Source: Tolypocladium sp. Sup5 PDA-1
Lineage: Eukaryota > Ascomycota > Sordariomycetes > Hypocreales > Ophiocordycipitaceae
Direction: 5' to 3'
NCBI GenBank assembly: GCA_000750105.3
Contig: JPHH03000136.1
Span: forward strand, 1-22,835
DNA length: 22,835 nt
Of this stretch, positions 1 through 9,341 are shown one piece after another. Made by a program: the position numbers and the translations under genes. The notes under the pieces are model-generated. The model was not told where the DNA came from, ran no database searches, and saw only the letters and a list, made by a program, of their open reading frames with translations. Every line of letters starts with the position of its first letter. Positions within the stretch are counted from its first letter, which is position 1.

Positions 1-2340
1 CTTCGCCAGCTCTCTCAGGCTGGCTGGCCGAAGCGTTGTCGCTGATGACCGGCAGGCGGTCCCGTGCAGGTGTCTAACCACTCCGAGGCGAGGTGGGCGA
101 AGGGGAGATGAGAGTGACATCGTTCGTTGCTCGGTAGTGCCGGTCGTTTCCGTTCGAGCTTCTTTGACCGCTGGATCCCATTGTAGGCGTTGGAGCAGGA
201 GAAGTATTGCTCGATATGTCTTAAATTGTACCCGATGGTTCCAGAGGCCTTAGTTCGCGGTGTGCCTGTAGGCTAGGCGTGCTGATATCTGCAGCAGCTT
301 TTGACACAGTCAAGCTTCTTTGCAGTACAGTTGAGCCAACAGAGGGCATGTGTACGTTGTAGGATGCGCTGATCCTTTGACGACGAGCTCACTAAAAGCA
401 GCTAGCACTGGCCAACCTTCTGCAACGCCCAGACTCCTCGTGAAGGCCATTGTTAGCGCACGCACTTCAGCCCCTCAGCGCCGATAATTCTCTTGGGACA
501 GTCCGGCTACCCAAAGCGGTTAGCAGCAGATTGACAGCATGGGAAACGGCCACCTGACTGCGGGGACAAGCTGCAACAATACTTGCGTTCTCGGCAGAGA
601 TGCATTAATACGCCGAAGACATATAGATAGCTCTGCAGCTTGGACGTACGGAGTATAGCAGGCAGCATACCCCTCAGCGTGACTCGTAGGGGTGCCCAGA
701 CCTGACACTCAATTGGATGAATGGAATTTAGCCTACCGACAGAGAAATGAGGACACCAGGACACAGAAGCAATGTTCTGGACACGACAGGTATCCACGCA
801 TATTGGAGCCTTTCCTGTGAGCATGTATCGCAATACAGTGGCACAAATGCATGGATCAGAATGCCCTCTGCCCTTTGAGCCCGGGATGGACCGCATCAAT
901 AGGCCACCCAGGCTGTCGTGCCGCTGCGCATCGCGGCGAACAGGGTCACGACGTGGAAGAACCTGCCGCCCGAGGGCCAGCGCATCCTAGTTATGACACA
1001 TCTGCGCCGGTCATCCCTGTATTGGCCCAGTATCCAGTTAACATCGCGTTACCACGTCTGACTGAAACAGTTGGCGGAAAGTCTCGGCCGGCACTGCTTC
1101 TTAGCTGACACGATTACGGAGCCGCTAACCGTTTTCGGCTCCCGGATTCTCCAGCAAGACCAAGGGGGAAAAGAGTCTCCTACCAGGCAACCCGGTCGCC
1201 TCGCCTCCTCTTTTCGTCCAGTTCACCTTCATCTCCCCTACTCTCACCACCGTCACATTGCCACGGCATACGCTGGGAAGAGCACGACGCCATGTGATAT
1301 CAAGCGAGCCTTGCTATGTTCGGACTTCTTTATACTATTGACCGTTGAGCTCGGCGGCACTCTGATGAGCGCAAGACAAGCTGGCCACGATTCTACCAAG
1401 TCGTTCAGCAAAGGCAGATCAGCCAAGAGCTTCAATATCCGAATCTCCACGTTCCGCTCCCACTATCCCTCATATTCGGTTGCACGACGTTGAGACCAAC
1501 GCTTTGCCATTGTTTGGCCTGATTAAACGAATGAAAGTCATGGTCCTTTTGTATTTACTAACACAGGAAGCCGTTATCTTATCAGCAGGTACGCGCATGG
1601 AGCAGGTTCTCTAGCTAAGCTTCAAGTAGGTCTGTTGTTAGGAAGAGCATAACGGGTAGTATCCTGACTCATTTCCGAGTACATATAACTCGTATTCACG
1701 CCTCGTGATCATCCCACCGCGACAAAGTCGACCCACTTGCATTCTTTATGCAACTCCCCCAAACATCAGACCATGCGGACCATGTTTCATAGTAATTTAA
1801 AGCGTTTGGATCCGTTATCAAGCAAAAGCATAATGAAGATGGGTAGCATAATGAAGATGTGTAGCATACTGCATGAGTTACCCAACAACTCCGGGACACC
1901 CCCCCGGGGGAGAGAGTACTACTTCCTGAACTTAGCAAGCGATGTGGACTACGGCTCTGAGAGCTGGAAATCAGCCTGCAATATGTGTTTTTTCAGCTTG
2001 ATACCTCGAACTGTAGACAGTCGTGTGGTTATTTGGAGCCACCGAAGCACGGGTGGCGCTCAGCGCTATGCTGCCGCCCGGAATGTCTGCTGCAAGATAG
2101 TCAATAATAAGGATCTTGCAGCAATGCTGCACCTACTCGTATGCCATTCAGGGCCCGCCATATCGGCTCAGCGAAACTCGGCTAATGCGTAAGGTCGGTA
2201 TACGAGATTGTCGGCCTCCACAGGTGCATGATTGTATCCCCCATTATATTATCCCACATGCTGGGCCAAACAGACATGGACGAGATGACTGAAAGGAAAT
2301 GAACATGGTATCATTTGACGTAATAAACTTTAAGTAGTAT
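1..2340. other. Long stretch without a recognisable gene
   Basis: No open frame here shows a domain, signal peptide or codon pattern I can assign on either strand. The longest frames (about 130-150 codons) have low-complexity or arbitrary-looking composition. A GC-rich pocket near 900-985 stays open for about 50 codons in one + frame, but no family is recognised. Direct content is a short tandem repeat at 1827-1868 and a C7G5 palindromic run near 1901-1912. The stretch is probably decayed intergenic DNA upstream of the toxin-like gene. Confidence 0.5.
1827..1868. repeat. 18-bp tandem repeat, 2.3 copies
   Basis: Two consecutive 18-bp units starting AGCATAATGAAGATG differ at one base (GGGT versus GTGT ending). 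A partial third unit beginning AGCATA follows. The repeat lies in non-coding DNA, and no function is evident. Confidence 0.75.
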
Positions 2341-2442
2341 ATGGTTTACATCGTCGTTTGGCTCCACAGATTCAAGTACAAATCCAAGTGGTTGTCCTGT
2401 ACTCTTGAGCCTAACCACGAAGGCCAGCAGTTCATCCAGCCA

Positions 2443-2451
2443 TATATTTAT
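2443..2451 (+). promoter_or_regulatory. TATA-like element upstream of the toxin-like gene
   Basis: An ATATATTTA run lies about 70 nt before the chosen ATG at 2518. A pyrimidine-rich and then C/A-rich leader follows, as is usual for fungal 5' untranslated regions. Position and composition are seen; promoter function is inferred. Confidence 0.35.
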
Positions 2452-2517
2452 TTCTTCTCAAAGGCCAAACCAAACGCTAAAACACCTCCATCAATCTCAC
2501 CATTCCCTTCGACGGCC

Positions 2518-3597
2518 ATGAAGTACTCGAATGTGTTCGCTGCTTTCGTCGGGCTTGCCTGTGCAGCGCCTACTGAGACATACGACAACGCGTCGAAGAA
2601 GCCTATCAAATTGGCGCGGTCGGACAACATTATCTTCCCTGACTCAACTAGACAAGGCTCTGGAACTGACATCCCCGGGCCCAGGACGACCCGGTCGATG
2701 CTAGTTCCAGGCAATGAGCCATCACCAAAGCCCCTTGGGCCTGGCGGCAAACTCCCCTGGGTAGAGCCTAGCACGCGATCTGCAGCTTGCAGTTTTTCAA
2801 AGACGGAGCAAATTTGCGGGAGCAAGTTATTTTGCGGGCTCTACAGGAACAAACGTCTTCGGCCTGACGATAAGTTCCCGAGTCCCAAGGACTGCCTCGC
2901 AGCCCGAGAGCCAGCACCACTCCCCAAGGTTGTCTATCGCGGCGAACACACGGCCCCCGAGGCGTTCCGAAAACTAGGCGGAATCCTTACTGAGTTCGAC
3001 GGACCTACGACGAACGAGTCGTACAGCTTGGAAACGCACCACTGGGGAGAGGGACAATTTCACTCGGCGTACACCTCGACTACGTCGTCCTTTGGCGTTG
3101 CATTCGGGTATTCACTCAAGGACAATGCAGGAGATGGCTGGGTCTATAAGATGCACCCTACGCCGAATATGATAGACATGGACGCATCTGACTTTCCTCT
3201 CTTCTACGGAAACGAGGACGAGCTCTCCGCCTTGGGAGGGGTACGCTGGGATCAGGTCGAAGCGTGGATGGCTATTCCTCACAACGTCACCGGGACTGAA
3301 GTGACGATGGACCATGTCCACATGTTCAGAAAAGAAGAGGCCTTCACCGCAGAGTTTCCCGAGATGAAGTGGATCAAGAACGAAGAGTACAACCCAAGAT
3401 ACGACCGATTCGCTGTCAGCGGCGGGCAGCCGCAGCTAGCCGGCAATGCTCCCAACCTTGAGAAGTATAAGGAAAAGACGCTAGAGCAATGGGCTGTCGA
3501 ATTTATGGAGAAGAACGGCGAGCCCGTGGGCTGGACTGGTGCCTTCCCCTTGAACCTACAAGCCCCTGTTGGAGCGGTCCCCGTCGAAAAGATCTGA
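2518..3597 (+). CDS. Secreted cholera-toxin-like ADP-ribosyltransferase (fungal heat-labile enterotoxin A-like)
   Basis: A 359-residue single-exon protein. The reading frame is open from 2341, but the ATG at 2518 is chosen because it starts a clear signal peptide (residues 1-17, cut near CAA-PTE). A low-complexity Pro/Gly/Arg linker covers about 40-88. A four-cysteine module follows (C91, C100, C106, C126). The catalytic domain starts at VYRGE with R141, the NAD-binding arginine. An STS-type segment follows at about 185-190 (YTSTTS), and a two-glutamate motif at E233-x-E235 precedes a conserved ALGG turn (238-241). This R-STS-ExE order is that of cholera-toxin/LT A subunits, which transfer ADP-ribose from NAD to host proteins. 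The domain has no cysteine pair like the A1/A2 disulfide and no B subunit is seen, so delivery must differ from the bacterial toxins. N-glycosylation sequons lie at N24, N166 and N256. The 3' flank has a diverged copy at 7544-7672. The family call is firm; target and host are unknown. Confidence 0.9.
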   Translation: MKYSNVFAAFVGLACAAPTETYDNASKKPIKLARSDNIIFPDSTRQGSGTDIPGPRTTRSMLVPGNEPSPKPLGPGGKLPWVEPSTRSAACSFSKTEQICGSKLFCGLYRNKRLRPDDKFPSPKDCLAAREPAPLPKVVYRGEHTAPEAFRKLGGILTEFDGPTTNESYSLETHHWGEGQFHSAYTSTTSSFGVAFGYSLKDNAGDGWVYKMHPTPNMIDMDASDFPLFYGNEDELSALGGVRWDQVEAWMAIPHNVTGTEVTMDHVHMFRKEEAFTAEFPEMKWIKNEEYNPRYDRFAVSGGQPQLAGNAPNLEKYKEKTLEQWAVEFMEKNGEPVGWTGAFPLNLQAPVGAVPVEKI

Positions 3598-3785
3598 TGG
3601 CGATCTTCTGGCGGAATTCCAGCATGCATTGATCGTACGGAGGATGGTTGGTTGGGATTCGTGAGGGGCGCGGTTCCAAGTCAGACGTCTCGGGGCGAAT
3701 GTCATTATAAGGGGTAGTGGTCTCGATACGGGTAATCTTCAGGGGTCTTGGGTCGCCCGGCAGGCGTTCGCATTTCACCCTCAAC

Positions 3786-3915
3786 TGTTGGTACCCCTTG
3801 ACTGTTTCTGATCCCATGTTCGGAATGTTTTTCTTATTTCTTCAGTGGTCTTGCAATGGTTGGTCGGAATAGTCCCAGAAAAATATAGGGTTTTACATCA
3901 TGCATTTCATCTTGC
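3786..3915 (+). repeat. 3' flank of the toxin-like gene, copy 1 of a diverged duplicate
   Basis: This segment, starting about 190 nt after the toxin-like stop codon, aligns collinearly with 7544-7672. Shared blocks include GACTGTTT-TGATCCC, ATGTTCGGAATGTT, CTTGCAATG-TT-GTCGGAAT and CCCAGAA-AATATAG, separated by substitutions and small indels. It probably includes the 3' untranslated region or terminator of the gene. Confidence 0.75.
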
Positions 3916-4792
3916 CAGATAGATGCCTCTCTGTCCGTCCTTCACGCTGTAGAAAGTATAAAACATCAACGTACTAATGTTATTACCCCAACTCCTGAAT
4001 CTCCCTCAGGAGGCGCCAGTTCAAAAAACTTATAACTTATACAAACGCCAAACTGCTTGGCAACTGCCATGTGCACCGTCGTTCATCAAATGCTCTTTTG
4101 CACAAAACGCGTCCACTTTGTCTCTCCTTGTTCGAGGAACTGGTTGTGTCACTACCACACTTCACCTCATACTTCCCACGTATAAAAAGATAAAACTTCC
4201 CCCAAAACATCGTAAAGAATAGCAAAAGAATTGAATAGCTAAAAAGACAAGAAAGTAAAAAAACATACAACAGCCGGTGTTCGCTGGTCACCGACCCAAC
4301 TACTAATCTGCCGGTCAGTGGCTTAATGAGCGGGGAGCGGACGGGCTTCTTGTCACTAGATGAACCTGGCCCGAGGCTTTGCCGACACAGACACGTATGG
4401 CGCTCGCCGTGCCGGACAGAGCATTGTAGAACTGCATGAAGCGGTAATCTCATCTTCTTTTACATAAATCAAGCGGCCACCATGCTAGGATGGACTACTT
4501 GTGGAAGCTCAATGCCTTGATGTTGGCTCATATACTCTATTCAATGATTCGCGCGAATGGACAGTATCATTACGCAATGCTAACAGCTTCGTTCCAACCA
4601 GTCCTCATCGTCGTTATGCCAAGATCGCCCAAGTCCACGAATTATTATCCTCTCCCAGCTTCAACACGTTGCTCCTTACACCCTCGTTCTAGGCCCTGCT
4701 GGCGAGTAAAACTCGGTAACGCCATGCTCTCCAGCAGGGACCGGCTGCGTCATCTCCGGCTGCTTGCCGATGCCCTGGACCTGGATTGGCAA
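3916..4792. other. Intergenic stretch without a recognisable gene
   Basis: It lies between the toxin 3' flank and the histidine-kinase relic. Bases 4200-4265 are strongly A/purine-rich. Short frames of 60-145 codons occur on both strands but show no family signature. The frame running into the kinase relic from 4490 becomes recognisable only at about 4793, so the break in homology is placed there. Confidence 0.5.
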
Positions 4793-5324
4793 GAAAAAGT
4801 GGCTCGAGAAGTCGGTACAGACGGCACTGTGGGTGGGCACGCTCAGGTTGCCAATCTTGAGGGCAAATGGACAGACCTGACCGAAACGTCAACACTATGG
4901 CCTCGAATCTCACTGCCCAGGTGAGAAGTATCACTACGGTCACGCAAGCCATCGCCAATGGGGACATGAGCCAAATAATCGAGATTGGGGCAGATGGAGA
5001 GATACAAGTGTTGAAGGAGGCCATCAACAACATGGTTGGGCGTTTATCGAGATTTTGTTACGAATTGCAGCGTGTCGCCAAAGACGTGGGTATCGATGGG
5101 AAGATGGGTGCGCAGGCAAACCTTGCCGGTCTAAGTGGACGCTGGAAGGAGATCAGCACAGACGTCACCAGCAATTTAGTACGTCACACACACAGGAACT
5201 GCTTCGTGGCGCAACATTGATGCACACGGATCCTTTTGGACACCTTGATAACTATGTACAGACAACCCAAGTGCGTGCCTTCTCTGACATCACGAACTTG
5301 GCAATGGACGGGGATTCCACCAAG
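4793..5324 (+). pseudogene. Fragment of a group III (Nik1-type) hybrid histidine kinase, HAMP-repeat region
   Basis: The translation matches the tandem HAMP repeats of fungal osmosensing, fungicide-target hybrid histidine kinases (Nik1/NikA/DRK1). It begins abruptly inside a repeat at KVAREVGTDG and continues through WTDLTE. One base appears to be missing at about 4883-4886, after which NVNTMASNLTAQVR, INNMVGRLS, ELQRVAKDVG and GRWKEISTDV follow in the new frame. An 83-nt phase-0 intron fits 5179-5261 (GTACGT...TACAG). Splicing joins SNL to TTQVRAFSDITNLAMDGD, which restores the expected family order. The piece ends at STK with TAG TAG TAA TAG TAG TAA, where functional kinases continue to a final HAMP, histidine kinase and receiver domains. 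No sensor, H-box, ATPase or receiver part remains. Family assignment is firm; the gene is dead. Confidence 0.87.
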
Positions 5325-5426
5325 TAGTAGTAATAGTAGTAAGCTACTCTTATTTCCCCCTATGCATCTCTAAGCTACCTTCGAATATCATAGAGAGGTA
5401 CACCGAAATATCTGTTGTACATAAAT

Positions 5427-6602
5427 TCACGTAATCTGCTGCACAAATGTCGGCCCAAAGCCTAGCGGCCCAAATTCACTAGCCTTAATGCTCGCTAGCG
5501 GCTTTTCCTCCAGCTCACCGTTCGTTGTCCTGCGCAGCGCCACAACCCCAAGCTCTCCCTCCTGGTTGCCAACGAGCATGTCCCTGCCGTTGTTACTCAT
5601 GCTAACCATTCGCGGCTTCGTCCCGCCCGTCGACGTCAAGCCCATGAACTCCAGACTCATTTTGCCGCATGGGCTGGTCCGGAATTTAAAGTGCGCGATG
5701 TTGTCCGTGTCGCCGCCCGTGAGCCGGTTCGATACATACACATCCTTATTATCGGGCGCGATAACAAGCTCACCAGCCGCAGCCCCACCGGGCGTGTCAC
5801 CAGCTCCAAAGGTGGAGATGGTCTGGGCAGGGCAGAGCTTGATGGAGTTATCGCCGTATTCGACTTCGTAGACGGAGATCGTGTTAGCCAACTCGCAAAC
5901 GACCATGTAGTGCGTCGCCGGGCGCGAGCCGACCGGATAGAAAGCACCGTGGCGGGGCCCGCAGCCTTCCGGGTCAACACGCTGGCTGGTGACGTCGAAT
6001 TTGTCATCCTTGGAATCGAGGATGAGGATGCTGTCGGTTCCGAGGTCATTGACGGCGAAGAAGCGGCCTGTTGGATCCATGACTGCCTGGTGCGGGTGCG
6101 GCGATGCCTGGCGTACTCTGTCCGGGCCGAGGGTGTTGTTCGAGACAATCTGCGTCAGGTACTTCAAGCCGCCCTCGTCGGTTTTCCACACATCAATCGT
6201 GCCGTTTCCAAACCCAGCGCCAACCATGCGGGTTTTGTTCTTATTGAACCCTAGATGCACAACGCCACTGCTGCCCTCCTGCTCGGCAACTTTAGTGATG
6301 TTCCCCGCCTCGATATCAAGGCGAAAGAGGGTCGTGTTGGTGCCGTTCTCGTCAACGGCATAGACTAGGTTGCCCTCGGCATTGCCTTCGACAACAGCCA
6401 GCCATGAGGGGTTGCCGTTGACAGACTTCTTGAAGGAGATTGTAAACTTGTCGTCGACGAAGTCGGCGATATAGATGCTGCCAAAGTTGGACATGAGGAC
6501 TCGTACTAGCGTGGAGTTGGGCGTGGAAGGCATGGCGTGGGAGGCGGTAATGATGGAGGGTGAGACAGTGTGAGCTGCCAGTATAAACGGGAGGAGTCTC
6601 AT
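5427..6602 (-). CDS. Secreted seven-bladed beta-propeller lactonase (YbhE / carboxymuconate-cyclase family)
   Basis: An intact single-exon protein of 391 residues, a usual length for the family. Residues 1-23 form a signal peptide (LLPFILAAHTV...SHA). Blade-like repeats follow, with family landmarks HPHQ (169-172), DPTGRFFAVNDLGTD (176-190), GCGPRHGAF (213-221), NTISVYEV (240-247), APDNKDVYVSNR (282-293) and PRMVSMSNNG (330-339). These resemble the lactonase/6-phosphogluconolactonase-like propellers annotated in fungi as 3-carboxy-cis,cis-muconate lactonizing enzymes. The known bacterial members hydrolyse sugar lactones, and the secreted fungal members mostly lack an assigned substrate. Several sequons (N29, N86, N89, N101, N155) fit an extracellular glycoprotein. 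It stands alone, with the nearest + strand element being the kinase relic 100 nt away. A TATA-like GATATAAC lies on the minus strand near 6697-6704. The fold call is firm; the reaction is uncertain. Confidence 0.9.
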   Translation of the reverse strand: MRLLPFILAAHTVSPSIITASHAMPSTPNSTLVRVLMSNFGSIYIADFVDDKFTISFKKSVNGNPSWLAVVEGNAEGNLVYAVDENGTNTTLFRLDIEAGNITKVAEQEGSSGVVHLGFNKNKTRMVGAGFGNGTIDVWKTDEGGLKYLTQIVSNNTLGPDRVRQASPHPHQAVMDPTGRFFAVNDLGTDSILILDSKDDKFDVTSQRVDPEGCGPRHGAFYPVGSRPATHYMVVCELANTISVYEVEYGDNSIKLCPAQTISTFGAGDTPGGAAAGELVIAPDNKDVYVSNRLTGGDTDNIAHFKFRTSPCGKMSLEFMGLTSTGGTKPRMVSMSNNGRDMLVGNQEGELGVVALRRTTNGELEEKPLASIKASEFGPLGFGPTFVQQIT

Positions 6603-7543
6603 ATTGGCGAGTATCTATGCCTCTGAACCAATGTGGTTCATTTCGGGACTTTAGAGAGATGGACGAGGTCTCCTAAAGACATGGCGAATCGCTGTGTTAT
6701 ATCTTCGTCTGTGAATAGCAGCCTGGTTGGCAGCTTTACTCCCCAGGAGTAGTAGAGCGGATTCTGAGCCGCCTTGATGTTTCATGCGGCTAGAAAGAGA
6801 CATCCCGATTGTATAGTGTTGCCGAGAGTCCTATCCCAGTCCCTCCCTATAGTTAATGCAAAATGCGGTCGCCGGGTGAGCCCAATGGAGATTAGATATT
6901 CCTGACCACCACGAAGGGCGAGTGGCAATGCCTTCCAAGCTGGGCTTGTGAGCTCTTGTGCGGGCAAGAAAACAGTTGACCCGGCCCATTCAGCACCCAT
7001 TTCAAATTGCCCCATTCGCAAGTTCAGCGAAGCATTCATTATACGTAGGAGCGAGAAGCGTCAAACCATACCATGTCACTCACATTCACGGATTTCGATT
7101 TTTAGCTCCTCCTTCATACGTTCTTGTAGCATGTGATTGCCCCGACTTTCCATCGCACCACCCCGTGAAACGCACATTATGACACTGAAACAGCTCATGC
7201 GTGTTAAGCGATTCTCCCTTTAACGCATGGTCACACCTTCCAGTTAATTTCCAGTTCAGCCATCTTTTCGATGCTAACATAAATTTACGGCCCACTTTTA
7301 GATACGAGTACTCTTACTTGTAGCCGCGTGCCAGGCCAGGCAGGGTATGTGGGATATGCCGTGCGTTAGAAATTTACAGAGAGTTCGGGCCGGTAGCATT
7401 TAGATGAAACGGCCACTGCAGTAACGCATCTTGAACCCGGTCCCACTTGATACTCCGGATATGCTCCGGGCACTCTCGGCCAAATGGCAAACTGGCATAA
7501 TGCCATTAGTATCAGCTCACTCCATGAATCGAGAAAACGTATT

Positions 7544-7672
7544 TGTTAGTACCCCATCATTGACTGTTTATGATCCCAATGTTCGGAATGTTCTTCCTTT
7601 GCTAGCCTTGCAATGATTAGTCGGAATATGCCCAGAAGAATATAGATATTCATATCATGTATTTTATATTGA
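7544..7672 (+). repeat. Diverged copy of the toxin-like gene's 3' flank
   Basis: Aligns over about 130 nt, in the same orientation, with 3786-3915 downstream of the ADP-ribosyltransferase gene. Shared blocks include GATCCC-ATGTTCGGAATGTT, CTTGCAATG-TT-GTCGGAAT, CCCAGAA-AATATAG and ATCATG-ATTT-AT. No coding remains of the enzyme are recognised upstream. It may be the remnant of a second, lost toxin-like gene. Confidence 0.72.
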
Positions 7673-8097
7673 CCTCTCAGAACCTCGAGTATATTGGAAT
7701 ACGAACAGATCGGACGTTAATGTGGGTTGCCACGGGATCCCACGCTGCGTGCCGTATGTCGATGAATGCGCCTTAAGTTTGTGTCAACGTAGTTCTCGTG
7801 CCATTTCGGTTCATGCTAACTTTAATGTCTCGCCAACATGATAGAATTTTGGGTCACTTGCATTACTCGTACAGCCCTCCAATAATTGTTGAAGCTTAAA
7901 ATTCGTATAGTCCCTTGGCATTTCTCGCCCCGTTAAAGATTATCTGATACTCTACCCACTATGATTATGCGTGCTGTACGCAGTACGATCCAGGCTACAT
8001 GTATGGGGCAAGGAGGTATCGTGTAACAATGTACCATGTCAAGGCTGTGTGATACTGCACTATAGTTGGTCATTCATCAGGCCACATTAATATCCAT

Positions 8098-8121
8098 ACG
8101 TCTGAAGTAACGTCTGAAGTG
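8098..8121. repeat. 12-bp tandem duplication upstream of the small secreted protein gene
   Basis: Two adjacent copies of ACGTCTGAAGT plus one variable base (A or G), about 230 nt before the start codon of the gene at 8353. Possible promoter element or replication slippage. Confidence 0.6.
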
Positions 8122-8235
8122 CCAGGCTTCAGGGTTATGTACAGTTGTTTCCATAATATTCTAGACATGAGATGGTTATAAGGGGCATTCTACTTAAAGG
8201 AGACCGCTCCTCTCGACCAAGTAGAGATCGAAGCA

Positions 8236-8267
8236 GCATCTTGACCACAACGCATCTTGACCACAAC
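8236..8267. repeat. 16-bp perfect tandem duplication in the leader
   Basis: GCATCTTGACCACAAC occurs twice head to tail about 90-115 nt before the ATG at 8353. It is probably inside the 5' untranslated region, since a TATA-like TTATAAGG sits at 8176-8183. Confidence 0.75.
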
Positions 8268-8352
8268 GCAACCGTCAGCGATCCACCATACAGTCTTCAC
8301 CCCCATTATATTCAACTTGAAAGAGTCACAGAACAGCCGCATCATCAGCACA

Positions 8353-8994
8353 ATGAAGTGCTCTGTCGCCCTCGTGTCTGCCTTTGCTGCCGCCTCCCTC
8401 GCCGGGCCTATCGAGACTCGTCAGGACAAGAAGCCATTCGTCGAGCGCCTCGATGACGAATCCTGGTGGAAGCAGTGCCGCAACGGCCCGAACCCACGCT
8501 TCTCGGAATTCTGTCTTGGGACTCTAGCCTACTGCAAGGACAAACGTTACGAGTCGCAAGGCGAGCCCTTCAGTAGCGTCCAGGATTGTTTCCGCTCGCG
8601 AGAAACGCCTGCCTTCCAGGAGCCTGCCCCAGCTGAAAAGTTCGATGATGTGTGCGTTGGCAACGGCAAATCAGCGTTTGATGCATGGAGGCAGACATCG
8701 GAAGCCTGTCTCGGCACCATCGAATACTGCAACCAGAAGATTTACGAGAAGGATGGCGAGCCCTTCGATAGCCCCAAGGCTTGTGTCGACTCCCGAAAGG
8801 CGGCTCAGTCCGGCGCCAACCCGGAAGTGAGCAAGGGGGACGATCTCCGACAGAAGGAAGCCGAATTCTGTGCCAAGAACAAGCTTGGCCTGACAGAGGC
8901 CGCTTGCAAGATTCAGGTTGCGCAGTGTGTTTTCGAGAACCGAGATGCCACGAGCTTTGATGCTATCGCCAAGTGCGTGGAGTCCCGCGTCTAG
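8353..8994 (+). CDS. Small secreted cysteine-rich protein with three four-cysteine modules
   Basis: A 213-residue single-exon protein. The ATG at 8353 is preferred over the upstream in-frame ATG at 8257 because it begins a signal peptide (residues 1-18, LVSAFAAASLAG). The frame before it reads as leader. The mature part holds exactly twelve cysteines in three modules: C42/C54/C61/C79, C101/C119/C126/C144 and C173/C185/C192/C208. Modules 1 and 2 share C-LGT-x2-YC, GEPF-x5-C and a following SR. Module 3 is diverged but keeps F-x5-C and ESR. There is no transmembrane segment or GPI tail, so it should be fully secreted. The same module stands once in front of the catalytic domain of the neighbouring toxin-like protein. 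I do not recognise a named family. It could be a virulence effector, a partner of the toxin-like enzyme or a carbohydrate or protein binder. Function is inferred only from secretion and fold pattern. Confidence 0.85.
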   Translation: MKCSVALVSAFAAASLAGPIETRQDKKPFVERLDDESWWKQCRNGPNPRFSEFCLGTLAYCKDKRYESQGEPFSSVQDCFRSRETPAFQEPAPAEKFDDVCVGNGKSAFDAWRQTSEACLGTIEYCNQKIYEKDGEPFDSPKACVDSRKAAQSGANPEVSKGDDLRQKEAEFCAKNKLGLTEAACKIQVAQCVFENRDATSFDAIAKCVESRV

Positions 8995-9341
8995 CCAGGA
9001 CAGGAGAGCTGCTAGTGTGAATCACAAGCGCGGTATCAATTGTTTGACGGTCGAGGAAGGAAGCTCATAGGTTTCACCCTCAGCCGAGACTGGTTGGATA
9101 CAGCAAAGGGTTATATTCTAGCCGTTCGGCGAAACGAGCAGGACAATTTGTGGACTTGTTTTCCAAGCATATTTGTTGCTTTCTTAGATGAACGTCAGTA
9201 TCCCTTGGCTTGCCGTTTGGCTACCTAGCATAGGATCTGACATTACAACAATTTGATTTCATCATTATGACGTGTGGTAGAAGACTGACTAGTGACCTTG
9301 ATGCAAACTGTGCCCTGTTGATGATGGGCCTTGATAACCTT
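8995..9341. other. Downstream region of the small secreted protein gene
   Basis: The first part is presumably the 3' untranslated region and terminator of the gene ending at 8994. A 62-codon + frame from 9040 shows no family features. Nothing else is recognised before the permease relic. Confidence 0.45.

Larger units (their letters stand above)
6603..8170. other. Long stretch without a recognisable gene
   Basis: Bases 6603-6720 are probably the promoter of the lactonase gene on the minus strand. No frame in the rest shows a recognisable domain. It contains the second copy of the toxin-gene 3' flank (7544-7672) and a 12-bp direct repeat at 8098-8121. AT content rises after about 7600. Confidence 0.5.

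Noticed and set aside
903..1058. A GC-rich 52-codon + frame beginning ATQAVVPLRIAANRVTTW, preceded in another frame by a proline-rich piece
   Set aside because: Looks protein-like in composition, but I cannot assign a family, there is no start codon, and the frame is short. Not enough to call a gene or relic.
2341..2517. In-frame upstream extension of the toxin-like gene from the ATG at 2341
   Set aside because: It contains the TATA-like element and leader-like sequence, and it would bury the signal peptide behind 59 unrelated residues.
5640..6260. Long + strand frames of 120-187 codons
   Set aside because: They lie entirely opposite the lactonase gene and are antisense shadows of its codon pattern.
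8130..8139. CAGGGTTATG as possible left end of the hAT element ending at 10076
   Set aside because: Only the first eight bases agree with the right end, the preceding eight bases do not match CCATTTAT, and the interval would contain an intact secreted-protein gene and a permease relic rather than transposase.
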